Assembly (NCBI GenBank): GCA_051744245.1
Contig: JBNJCV010000037.1
Location: 1 to 15,889, forward strand
Direction: 5' to 3'
DNA: 15,889 bases
Origin: M55B165 sp051744245
Lineage (GTDB): Bacteria; Actinomycetota; Humimicrobiia; Humimicrobiales; Humimicrobiaceae
Shown: piece after piece, positions 6,778 to 13,740 of the stretch
Position numbering within the stretch: the first letter of the stretch is position 1
Layout of the letters: every line of letters begins with the position of its first letter
Notes under the pieces: generated by a model
What the model saw: the letters and a program-made list of their open reading frames with translations, nothing else
Databases searched by the model: none
Told to the model about the DNA's origin: nothing
Position numbers and translations under genes: made by a program

Positions 6778-7722
6778 TCAATGGATATATACCTCCACCC
6801 CTAAAGGCAGGGTTTGGTAAAACCATTTAGCATCTTCAACAGATAGCCTAATACATCCATGACTTGCAGGGCTGCCCAGTTTCTCCCGTTCTTCTTCAAT
6901 GATATTACCTTCTTCATCATAAGGTATGCTATGGAAAAGGTAGGACCCGTAAAACCTGACAAAATAATATGCACCCACATCATATTTTGGAAGCCAGGAA
7001 TAATAGATTTTTTCATTAGTTCTGAAAGTGCCGGTAGGAGTTGGGTGGTCTTCCGTACCAGCTGAACATACCATCTTCCTTATTACTTCTCCCTTATAAT
7101 ATACCCTGACTAGCTGCTCTTCTAAGTTTACATCTATCCTAAAATAACTGCTGTCTGTATAATCTATCTCTTCTTCCTGGGTTTCCTGCTCTTTCCACTC
7201 CAGCAGCATGGAAGCAGTAGACTGGCCAAATTCATTTACCGCCTTTGCCTCTAATGTATAACTTTCCCCTTCAGTTAAATTTATTTGGGCAATATTCTCA
7301 CCCCAGGATCCATTGCTGTCATCCTTGCTAAACATTATTTCTGGCAAAGGATTGCCGCTAACCGCAGCTTTTACCTGATAATAGCATATATTGCCATCCT
7401 GGGCATAGGAAGGCCCTTCAATTATGTCCAAACTAATAGTTGGAGGTTCTCCTGAAGGCTCTGCCTGCTCCTCCTCTACAGTAGGATTTTCTCCAGCTGG
7501 TGCCTCTTCTTGGTGCAGAGCTCCTTCATTTTCTTCAACCCCTGTATCTTCTTTTACCCTCTCTTCTTTATCTACAATTTCTGTATCTTTTTGCCCATAA
7601 TTTTCTTCTGTTTCAATAGCCTCCCCATTTTGCCTAAAGTTTTCTTCTTCCATGGCCGGAGCGCAGCCAAAAGAAAGAATCACCAATACGGCTAAAAGTA
7701 TAAAAGATACCTTTTTTATCAT
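6778..7722 (-). CDS. Lipoprotein L,D-transpeptidase (YkuD domain) with Ig-like domain
   Basis: This 314-residue exported enzyme probably makes 3-3 peptidoglycan cross-links or attaches proteins to peptidoglycan. It has a lipoprotein signal peptide with lipobox LSFGC (Cys20), then a strongly acidic, Glu-rich linker (about 25-90). An Ig/fibronectin-like domain follows (about 92-177, with PTISLDIIEGPSY, FSKDDSNGSWGENIAQINL and YTLEAKAVNEFGQS). The C-terminal YkuD domain (about 192-314) includes GTEDHPTPTGTF, LFHSIPYDEEG and the active-site SHGCIRL, with His288 and the nucleophile Cys290. All catalytic residues are present. The ATG overlaps the HD-gene stop by 4 nt, so the two are co-translated. 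Many L,D-transpeptidases use LysM or PG-binding modules; the Ig-like spacer is the less usual form. Confidence 0.93.
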   Translation of the reverse strand: MIKKVSFILLAVLVILSFGCAPAMEEENFRQNGEAIETEENYGQKDTEIVDKEERVKEDTGVEENEGALHQEEAPAGENPTVEEEQAEPSGEPPTISLDIIEGPSYAQDGNICYYQVKAAVSGNPLPEIMFSKDDSNGSWGENIAQINLTEGESYTLEAKAVNEFGQSTASMLLEWKEQETQEEEIDYTDSSYFRIDVNLEEQLVRVYYKGEVIRKMVCSAGTEDHPTPTGTFRTNEKIYYSWLPKYDVGAYYFVRFYGSYLFHSIPYDEEGNIIEEEREKLGSPASHGCIRLSVEDAKWFYQTLPLGVEVYIH

Positions 7723-8288
7723 AAACCTATCTCTTTCCCTATTTTTTTCATGGCTTTTAAGGCAATTGCGGTAAACTCTTTCAGGCTAAACCCAAGTTTT
7801 TCGCAGGCAAGGATCTGATCCCGGTTAGCTCCCCTGGCAAAAGATTTTTCTCCGAACCTGTTCAGGACAAATTGGGTATCTATAGCATCCAGCTTTTTCT
7901 CCGGGCTTATGAGGGCGGAAGCAACTATTAATCCTGATAGTGGATCAGCTGCATAAAGCGCTATATCCATTTTACTTTTAAGCGGCAAGCCATGGACCTC
8001 ATTATGGGCTTTTATTGCGTAGACAATATCTTTTCCTACTTCCTCGTCCTTCAAAATTTCTGACCCTATCAGGGAATGCCTTTCGGGATCCTCTGCAGTC
8101 CTGTCGTAATCTATATCATGCAGCAAGCCGGCAATTCTCCAGCTCTCCACATCATGATTTCCCCCTTCCCTTCTGTTAAGCTCCTCTGCTATCTCTCCCA
8201 TAATAGCTTCTACTGCAAGACAGTGCTTTCTTAAATTTTTAGTTTTTAAGTTTTTATACAATAGCTGCTTAGCTTCAGCCCTTTCCAT
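7719..8288 (-). CDS. HD-superfamily phosphohydrolase (HDIG type), substrate unknown
   Basis: This 189-residue soluble protein has the HD metal-dependent phosphohydrolase signature: H22, the H57-D58 doublet in GLLHDIDYDRT, H71 in ERHSLIG, H95 in AIKAHNE, and D115 in YAADPLSGLIVASAL. Metal-dependent hydrolysis of a phosphoester or nucleotide is expected, but the sequence does not show the substrate. The C-terminal part (LNRFGEKSFARGANRDQILACE) is typical of a widespread uncharacterised HDIG family in Firmicutes, Actinobacteria and others. AAGGA lies just before the ATG. It overlaps the L,D-transpeptidase gene by 4 nt, the only functional hint. A separate candidate promoter lies in the 58-nt gap upstream. 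Confidence 0.88.
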   Translation of the reverse strand: MERAEAKQLLYKNLKTKNLRKHCLAVEAIMGEIAEELNRREGGNHDVESWRIAGLLHDIDYDRTAEDPERHSLIGSEILKDEEVGKDIVYAIKAHNEVHGLPLKSKMDIALYAADPLSGLIVASALISPEKKLDAIDTQFVLNRFGEKSFARGANRDQILACEKLGFSLKEFTAIALKAMKKIGKEIGL

Positions 8289-8312
8289 AATATCCTTTCT
8301 TTAGTTTCAAGT

Positions 8313-8341
8313 ATTATACAAATATTTTAAAGTTTTTTCAT
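8313..8341 (-). promoter_or_regulatory. Candidate promoter for the HD-hydrolase / L,D-transpeptidase pair
   Basis: On the minus strand ATGAAA (8341-8336) and a perfect TATAAT (8318-8313) are separated by 17 nt, giving a start near 8306 and a leader of about 18 nt that holds the AAGGA ribosome site. It would let this pair be expressed independently of lacI and mutM. The region is AT-rich, so this is moderate evidence. Confidence 0.45.
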
Positions 8342-8346
8342 TTTTA

Positions 8347-9123
8347 TTAACCCTGGCAGGATGGGCAATAATAAGTGCTCCTGCCGGAAAGGGTAATTTT
8401 TTTTATCTTACCTTTACACTTGGGACAATGTGCTTCTTTTTTTCTTCTTGGCAAAAGCCAGCTACCGGGGACTTTATCCGGATGGGCTTCCCTCTTGATG
8501 GCAGTGTTTAAAACATAGCCCATACTGTTAAATATTTTTTTTAATTCTTCCTCCTGCAAATCCTGGACTTTTCTTTGAGGGTTAATTTTTGAATGGAATA
8601 AAATTTCATCTGCATATATATTACCTATACCTGCAATAAATTTCTGGTCCATTAATGCTCCCTTTATTTTCCCCCTCTTTTCATTAACCAGTTGTTTAAA
8701 ACTTTCCCACTCTAAACTCAAAGCATCAGGCCCCAACTTTTTATCCTTTACAAATTTATCTTTATCCTCAAGTATGGACACTTTGCCCAATTTCCGTATG
8801 CAAATATAGGAGAGCAAAGAACCTGAAAAACGCAGGACCACCTTTGAGTATTTGGGTATGTTTTCATCATTCCTGTACTCAAACCTTCCAGTCATCCCAA
8901 AATGCACCATTAAATATTTGCCGTCTTCTGTCTTTCCAAAAAAATACTTGCCATGCCTGGCAGTGCTGTTAATCCGGCTTCCGGTTAAATTGCCAGCCAA
9001 TTTTTGCACACTAGCATAAAAAAGGATAGAGCTATCCAACACCTCTACTTTTTTAATGATACGGTTTAAGCTGGTACGGTTAAAATAATTTTTATATATT
9101 TCCACATCCGGTAACTCAGGCAT
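8347..9123 (-). CDS. mutM: Formamidopyrimidine-DNA glycosylase (Fpg/MutM family)
   Basis: This 258-residue base-excision-repair enzyme removes oxidised purines (8-oxoguanine, formamidopyrimidines) and nicks abasic sites. It begins MPELPDVE, supplying the N-terminal proline nucleophile and Glu3. The conserved lysine is K59 in ARHGKYF. The helix-two-turn-helix has MDQKFIAGIGNIYADE. A C-terminal zinc finger (C233, C236, C253, C256) carries the DNA-binding arginine R248 in SGRSTYYCPSCQG. Two positions differ from classical Fpg: Asp6 replaces the usual Glu of PELPEVE, and RKLG (110-113) stands where the lesion-probing loop usually has RRFG. It may therefore be an Fpg/Nei variant with altered lesion preference. 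It starts 5 nt after the lacI stop with only a weak ribosome site, so coupling to lacI is likely. Confidence 0.93.
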   Translation of the reverse strand: MPELPDVEIYKNYFNRTSLNRIIKKVEVLDSSILFYASVQKLAGNLTGSRINSTARHGKYFFGKTEDGKYLMVHFGMTGRFEYRNDENIPKYSKVVLRFSGSLLSYICIRKLGKVSILEDKDKFVKDKKLGPDALSLEWESFKQLVNEKRGKIKGALMDQKFIAGIGNIYADEILFHSKINPQRKVQDLQEEELKKIFNSMGYVLNTAIKREAHPDKVPGSWLLPRRKKEAHCPKCKGKIKKITLSGRSTYYCPSCQG

Positions 9124-9128
9124 AAAAC

Positions 9129-10169
9129 TTATTTTATTTTTTTAGTTGATTCCCTTTCAACTATTTTTGTTTTTAAATAAACTATTTCTTTTTTAAAGCT
9201 TTTTCTGTTTATAGCATTAAACAAAATCTTTGCCCCCACCTTTCCCATTTTTCTTTTAGGAAGGTTTACGGAGGTCATGGAGGGATTTGAAAATCTGCTG
9301 GTATCTATATTGCCATAGCCAACTACAGATACCGAGTTGGGAACATTAAACCCTTTATCCTGTAAAGCCCTCATGGCACCAAGGCCCATAATGTCTGTCT
9401 GAGCAAGAATTGCAGTAAATCCCAATTTCTCATTTTTTAAATAATCAGTTATCCTGTCATAGCTGTACTTGTATTGGTTTAATACTATATTGTCTGCCAA
9501 AAACACCATGTTCTTGTTTAACTTAATTCTATTTTTGCTTAAGCCTTCCAGGTATCCACTATATTTACTTTCAGGAATTATAATTTCACCTGAACTCCAG
9601 CCCACATAACTTATCTTCCGGTGCCCTTTTTCCACCAGGTAGTCTATAGCCCCCCTAATTGCCCTTTTGCTGTCAATAACCACTGAGGGAAAATCATTAC
9701 CTTTGCATTTACGGTTTACCAGCACGAAATTTTCCAGGTAGCTTTCAGAAGACTCCCTAATCTTTCCAAAACTGCAGGAACCTCCTACAAAAATATAACC
9801 GTCTACAAACATGGATCCCAGTTTTTTTAACTGACCTATCTCTATTTTCTCGTCATAATAGGTATTTACAACTACCGTCAGGTAACCTTGTCTTTTCGAT
9901 TCTTCGTCGATACCCTTGACCACTTCTGAGTAAAAAGGATTGTTAATGTCTGGAAGGATTATCCCAATAATTCCTGTTTTCTTCTTGCTTAAGCTCCTGG
10001 CAATTATATTTGGCTCATAGCTATATTTTTTAACTATTTTAAATATCTTTTGCTTGGTTTTCTCTTTTACATGCCTTTCCCCGGAAAGCGCATTGGAAAC
10101 TGTAGAAGGAGATACTCCCACCAGCTTAGCTATGTCCCTTATGGTTAATTGCTTTTTTTTATTAGCCAT
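9129..10169 (-). CDS. LacI/GalR-family transcriptional regulator
   Basis: This protein of about 346 residues is a ligand-responsive DNA-binding repressor. The N-terminus has a LacI helix-turn-helix (LTIRDIAKLVGVSPSTVSNALSG, split as TIRDIAKLVGVS and PSTVSNALSG) and hinge helix region (YEPNIIARSLSKKKT). The periplasmic-binding-protein-like domain follows, starting GIIGIILPDINNPFYSEVVKG and containing FTAILAQTDIMGLGAMRALQDKG and SVVGYGNID. ATG at 10169 is chosen; an in-frame TTG at 10178 would add three residues. Neither has a strong ribosome site. No sugar transporter or catabolic gene is nearby, so ligand and targets cannot be read from context. It is the first gene of its transcript, followed by mutM. 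Autoregulation is common in the family. Confidence 0.93.
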   Translation of the reverse strand: MANKKKQLTIRDIAKLVGVSPSTVSNALSGERHVKEKTKQKIFKIVKKYSYEPNIIARSLSKKKTGIIGIILPDINNPFYSEVVKGIDEESKRQGYLTVVVNTYYDEKIEIGQLKKLGSMFVDGYIFVGGSCSFGKIRESSESYLENFVLVNRKCKGNDFPSVVIDSKRAIRGAIDYLVEKGHRKISYVGWSSGEIIIPESKYSGYLEGLSKNRIKLNKNMVFLADNIVLNQYKYSYDRITDYLKNEKLGFTAILAQTDIMGLGAMRALQDKGFNVPNSVSVVGYGNIDTSRFSNPSMTSVNLPKRKMGKVGAKILFNAINRKSFKKEIVYLKTKIVERESTKKIK

Positions 10170-10197
10170 GGTTTGCAATCTTGTTACAGTACAAAAA

Positions 10198-10226
10198 ATG
10201 ATATGCTACATGCACTAAACATTCAA
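10198..10226 (-). promoter_or_regulatory. Promoter of the lacI-type gene
   Basis: On the minus strand TTGAAT (10226-10221) and TATCAT (10203-10198) are separated by exactly 17 nt, placed between the enolase terminator and the lacI start. The start would be near 10191, with a leader of about 22 nt. Just downstream, TTGT and ACAA half-sites (10181-10194) form a weak inverted repeat that could be an operator; that part is speculative. Confidence 0.6.
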
Positions 10227-10230
10227 ACAG

Positions 10231-10265
10231 AAAAAATTTAGGGCAGTTTAGCTTCCCTGCCCTAA
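10231..10265 (-). terminator. Intrinsic terminator of enolase
   Basis: On the minus strand TTAGGGCAG (10265-10257) pairs perfectly with CTGCCCTAA (10246-10238), a 9-bp stem around a 10-nt loop, followed by a run of T (10236-10231). It begins 9 nt after the enolase stop codon and separates enolase from the lacI transcript. Confidence 0.92.
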
Positions 10266-10274
10266 TAATTATTG

Positions 10275-11570
10275 CTACCTGTACAGATTATAAAAGGCAT
10301 CCAGGCCTAAATACCTGGCTTGGATATCAAGTTCTTCCTCAATCCTTATCAGCTGGTTATATTTACAAACCCTGTCTGTCCTTGAGGGAGCTCCAGTTTT
10401 AATCTGCCCAGCATTTACTCCAACTACTATATCCGCTATAGAAGTGTCTTCGGTTTCACCAGACCTATGAGATACCACCGCACTATAGCCTGCTTGTTTT
10501 GCCATTTCTATTGCTTCCAGAGTCTCGGTTAGAGTACCTATCTGATTCACTTTTATGAGTATGGAATTTGCTACCCCAAGATCTATGCCTTTCTTCAGTC
10601 GTTTGGTATTGGTTACAAAAAGATCATCTCCTACAATTTGAACCTTGTTACCAAGCCTTGTGGTCAGTTCTTTCCATCCATCCCAATCCTCTTCGGCCAT
10701 TCCGTCTTCTATGGAAATAATAGGATAGCTGTTGGCCAATTTTTCATAGTAATCAACCATCTCCGAAGCAGTTAAAATTTTTTCTTCTCCTGCCAAATTA
10801 TATTTCCCATTTTCAAAAAACTCAGTGGCTGCCGGATCTAAAGCTATATATACATCCTTTCCGGGTTCCAGCCCAGCTTTTTCTATCGCCTTTATAATAT
10901 ACTTAATAGCATCCTCATTAGTATCCAGGTTAGGGGCAAAACCGCCTTCATCTCCTACAGAGGTGCTCAACCCTTGTTCCTTTAATACTGACTTTAGGGC
11001 ATGGAATACTTCTGCACCCATTCTCAGAGCTTGCCTAAAGGATTTTGCGCCAAGCGGCATCACCATAAACTCCTGCAGGTCCACACTATTATCAGCATGC
11101 TCCCCACCGTTTAAAATATTCATCATCGGCGCCGGAAGCAGGTTTGAATTAACCCCTCCAATATATTTATAGAATGGAACCTCCAAAGCCAAGGAGGAAG
11201 CCCTGGCAACAGAAAGAGATACCCCAAGCATAGCATTAGCCCCCAGTTTGCCTTTGTTCTCTGTTCCGTCCAATTCTATCATCAACTGGTCTATCTCCCG
11301 TTGGTTAATAGCATCCATGTTTTCCAGCTCAGGAGCTATTACACTATTAATATTCTCAACGGCCTTTATAACCCCCTTTCCGCCATATCTGTTTTTATCT
11401 CCATCCCTAAGCTCAACCGCCTCAAACTGACCAGTAGATGCACCGGAGGGAACTGCAGCCCTTCCTACTGCCCCGCAATCCAGGATTGTTTCAACTTCCA
11501 CCGTAGGGTTACCCCTGGAATCCAGAATTTCCCTTCCGTAAACGTCAATTATGGTTGTCCATTCGCTCAT
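10275..11570 (-). CDS. eno: Enolase (phosphopyruvate hydratase)
   Basis: This glycolytic enzyme interconverts 2-phosphoglycerate and phosphoenolpyruvate. The protein is 431 residues, the usual bacterial length. The mobile loop PSGASTGQFEAVELRDGD starts at 41. H159 lies in NGGEHADNSVDLQEF, the general acid/base E208 in SVGDEGGFAPN, the Mg ligands are D245, E288 (SIEDGMAEEDWDGW) and D315 (GDDLFVTN), and the catalytic lysine is K340 (ILIKVNQIGTLTET), with SHRSGETEDTSIAD from 367. All catalytic residues are intact. ATG is preceded by GGAG (11581-11578) with a 7-nt spacer. It is monocistronic: its own extended -10 promoter upstream and a strong terminator downstream. Confidence 0.99.
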   Translation of the reverse strand: MSEWTTIIDVYGREILDSRGNPTVEVETILDCGAVGRAAVPSGASTGQFEAVELRDGDKNRYGGKGVIKAVENINSVIAPELENMDAINQREIDQLMIELDGTENKGKLGANAMLGVSLSVARASSLALEVPFYKYIGGVNSNLLPAPMMNILNGGEHADNSVDLQEFMVMPLGAKSFRQALRMGAEVFHALKSVLKEQGLSTSVGDEGGFAPNLDTNEDAIKYIIKAIEKAGLEPGKDVYIALDPAATEFFENGKYNLAGEEKILTASEMVDYYEKLANSYPIISIEDGMAEEDWDGWKELTTRLGNKVQIVGDDLFVTNTKRLKKGIDLGVANSILIKVNQIGTLTETLEAIEMAKQAGYSAVVSHRSGETEDTSIADIVVGVNAGQIKTGAPSRTDRVCKYNQLIRIEEELDIQARYLGLDAFYNLYR

Positions 11571-11606
11571 AAATTTTCTCCTTTTAAAGCTTATATTAAC
11601 TAACGT

Positions 11607-11615
11607 ATTATATCA
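11607..11615 (-). promoter_or_regulatory. Extended -10 promoter of enolase
   Basis: On the minus strand TG, one base, and a perfect TATAAT (11612-11607) form an extended -10 element. No good -35 box is present at 17 nt upstream, which fits an extended -10 promoter. The start would be near 11600, leaving a leader of about 30 nt with the GGAG ribosome site. Confidence 0.65.
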
Positions 11616-11643
11616 TATTAAATAATCTTATTTTTTTTAATAC

Positions 11644-11671
11644 TTGAAATCTTTGTAAATAAATATATAAT
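11644..11671 (+). promoter_or_regulatory. Promoter of the padR-exporter operon
   Basis: TTGAAA (11644-11649) and TATAAT (11666-11671) are separated by 16 nt on the plus strand, divergent from the enolase promoter. The start would be near 11678, at the edge of the operator candidate. Confidence 0.65.
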
Positions 11672-11678
11672 TTATTTC

Positions 11679-11694
11679 ATATTGAATTCGATAT
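11679..11694 (+). promoter_or_regulatory. Candidate PadR operator (near-palindrome at the transcription start)
   Basis: ATATTGAATTCGATAT is a 16-bp inverted repeat centred on GAATTC with a single mismatched pair. It lies 7 bp downstream of the padR -10 box, where bound protein would block initiation. PadR regulators usually bind AT-rich inverted repeats and control their own operon, so autoregulation is a reasonable inference. Binding is not shown by the sequence. Confidence 0.5.
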
Positions 11695-11702
11695 ATATTG
11701 AA

Positions 11703-12260
11703 ATGAGCAATAATAATCCCATAGAAGAAGAAATAAAGAATTTTATCCAGCAAAGGATAGAAAGGGACATCAAAGATCCTAAAACCTTTGCCGAAAATAT
11801 TTTTAAAAATATTAAGAAGCACTGGATATTTGGTAAAAGAAGTTTTCAGCCCTGGGTAGAAAGCCCTGACATAAACCCTTTTGTTAACATGATTTTAACC
11901 AGGAGCGGCCTCCTCCCCCTCTATACATTGCACCTGCTAAATGGAAGAGAAATGTTCGGAAGCGAAATTATGAGCGAAATAGAAAAAAGGACCAATAACT
12001 GTTGGAGCGCTAACCCCGGGGCAATTTACCCATTATTAAAAGAACTGGAGGAAGAAAAGTTTGTGGAAGGCTACTGGAACCTAGAGCAAGATCACCCCAG
12101 AAGAATTTATAAAATTACTAGCAGGGGGAAAAAAGAATATGAGTTGCTTAAAGCAGTGCTTAAGTCACAGCTAAAAGAGTCGATTAACATTTTTTCTAAA
12201 ATTTTTAAAGATATATTTGAAAATAAAGGAAAAAAACAGGATATAAGCCATGAAAAATAA
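11703..12260 (+). CDS. PadR-family transcriptional regulator
   Basis: This protein of 185 residues has a PadR-type winged helix (about residues 66-145). LLPLYTLHLLNGREMFGSEIMSEIEKR resembles the usual L..LL......GYeI..., and PGAIYPLLKELEEEKFVEG is the recognition helix and wing start, followed by HPRRIYKITSRGKKEYELL. About 60 charged residues precede this domain, a longer N-terminus than in minimal PadR proteins; the C-terminal dimerisation helix is short. ATG at 11703 is chosen; an in-frame TTG at 11682 lies only about 4 nt after the predicted transcript start. No clear ribosome site precedes either. Its end overlaps the adaptor gene by 11 nt, so it very likely represses this exporter operon in response to an exported compound. 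Confidence 0.88.
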   Translation: MSNNNPIEEEIKNFIQQRIERDIKDPKTFAENIFKNIKKHWIFGKRSFQPWVESPDINPFVNMILTRSGLLPLYTLHLLNGREMFGSEIMSEIEKRTNNCWSANPGAIYPLLKELEEEKFVEGYWNLEQDHPRRIYKITSRGKKEYELLKAVLKSQLKESINIFSKIFKDIFENKGKKQDISHEK

Positions 12261-13740
12261 AATTAAAATTTTATCAATTCTGCTTACCGTATCCATTTTA
12301 ATTTTTCAGCTAGCACTTACTTCATGCCAAAGGGATACAGAACCAGAGATAAAAACTTTCACCGTAAAGAGGGACGATGTTGTGCAGACAGTCACTTCCA
12401 CCGGGCATGTGGTTGCAGACCAGCAAAAAAATTACGCCTTGCAGTCATCAGGTGAAGTACTTATTACATTAGAAAAAGGAGAAAAATTCCAGAAAGGAGA
12501 TACAATCTTTAAAATTGACAACCAGAGGACTAAATTGAATATAGAAAACGCTGAAGAGAACCTAAAAATAGCTCAAAGCTCCCTGGACCAGGCAAAGATA
12601 AATTACCAGCAGGCCTTAGATGCAAACCATATAGCAGTCCAACTGGCTGAATCCAATAAAGATCTGGCCGAACAGAATACACAAAATGCACTCATTGCAT
12701 TAAACGATGCATACAGGCTGGCAAATGAATCCAATGACTATGCTGAAGCCGCACTGGAGAGCGCAAGGACTTCCCTGGTTACTTCCCAGATTGCTATTGA
12801 GGGAGCAGAGCAGGCTGTAACCGATGCTAACAAGATACTGGAGGAAGCCGAAGACGGCAGATATAATGACACCCAAATTGCCCAATATGAATCAAATATA
12901 AATACAGCCGAGAATAACCTGGAAAGCGCCCAGGCCAGCATGGAATCCACGCAAGCCCAGGTAGAAGTTTCAGAAGCATCCTCAGAGCAGACCAAGGCCC
13001 AATCAAAGTCACAAGCCCATTCTGCAGAAGGAGCTTACCAGCAGGCTCTTATAAACCAGAGCACAACTTACTGGTCGACACTAGGAGAAACCCAAAATGC
13101 AGAAAAACAAATTTTACTGGCCCGGGAAGGAATGAGCCAGGCGGAATACCAGATAAATTTAACAGAAATCAGTTTAGAGCTTGCCGAGCTAGATTTAGAT
13201 AAAAACAAGGTAATTGCCCCTTTTGACGGCTTGGTTCTAGCCACCAATTTTTCTCAAGGTGAATTGGCTTCCCCGGGAGTGACTGTTATTTCCATAATCG
13301 AAAATAAATTCATAATCTCTTCCCAAATTGATGAAACTGACATAGGAAAAATAGAAATGGGACAGGAAGCTAGCTTTACCCTTGATGCCTATTATGGCAA
13401 AAACTTTAAGGGTAAGTTAACATACATATCTCCAATTTCAGAAAATATCGGCGGGATTGTGTCTTATGAAATTGAGGTGTTACCTGAAAGCAACCAGAAT
13501 TTAATTCACGGGCTAACTGCCAACCTGGAAATAGAATCTCTCAAGGCAGAAGATATTCTTGTAGTTCCCGCCAACTCTGTTTATGAACAAGAAGGAAATA
13601 ATTTCGTGGACGTGCTTATAGATGAAAAGATAGAAAAAAGGGAAATAGAAATAGGAGAATTAAGCTATGAATATGCTGAGGTCAGGTCAGGCTTAAAAGA
13701 AGGTGAGGTAATAGTTACATCAAGACTTGAAAATGAGTAA
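12250..13740 (+). CDS. Exporter adaptor (HlyD/MacA-like membrane fusion protein), lipoprotein
   Basis: This 496-residue periplasmic adaptor links the MacB-like pump to export. The signal peptide ends in lipobox LTSC (Cys26), so it is lipid-anchored. A split biotinyl-lipoyl domain follows: first half about 66-90 (SSGEVLITLEKGEKFQKGD), second half about 318-350 (KVIAPFDGLVLATNFSQGE). Between them lie about 225 Ala/Gln/Asn/Glu-rich residues (92-318), predicted to be a coiled-coil hairpin much longer than in E. coli MacA (371 residues in total). A beta-barrel (352-430, IDETDIGKIEMGQEASFTLDAY) and membrane-proximal domain complete it. AGGA at 12238-12241 precedes ATG by 8 nt. It overlaps padR by 11 nt and the ATPase gene by 8 nt. 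Confidence 0.9.
   Translation: MKNKIKILSILLTVSILIFQLALTSCQRDTEPEIKTFTVKRDDVVQTVTSTGHVVADQQKNYALQSSGEVLITLEKGEKFQKGDTIFKIDNQRTKLNIENAEENLKIAQSSLDQAKINYQQALDANHIAVQLAESNKDLAEQNTQNALIALNDAYRLANESNDYAEAALESARTSLVTSQIAIEGAEQAVTDANKILEEAEDGRYNDTQIAQYESNINTAENNLESAQASMESTQAQVEVSEASSEQTKAQSKSQAHSAEGAYQQALINQSTTYWSTLGETQNAEKQILLAREGMSQAEYQINLTEISLELAELDLDKNKVIAPFDGLVLATNFSQGELASPGVTVISIIENKFIISSQIDETDIGKIEMGQEASFTLDAYYGKNFKGKLTYISPISENIGGIVSYEIEVLPESNQNLIHGLTANLEIESLKAEDILVVPANSVYEQEGNNFVDVLIDEKIEKREIEIGELSYEYAEVRSGLKEGEVIVTSRLENE

Noticed and set aside
10181..10194. TTGT...ACAA as a LacI operator
   Set aside because: Only 4-bp half-sites; mentioned with the promoter but too weak to list as a feature.
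10825..11172. Plus-strand open frame of 115 codons
   Set aside because: It is antisense to enolase, a fully conserved gene.
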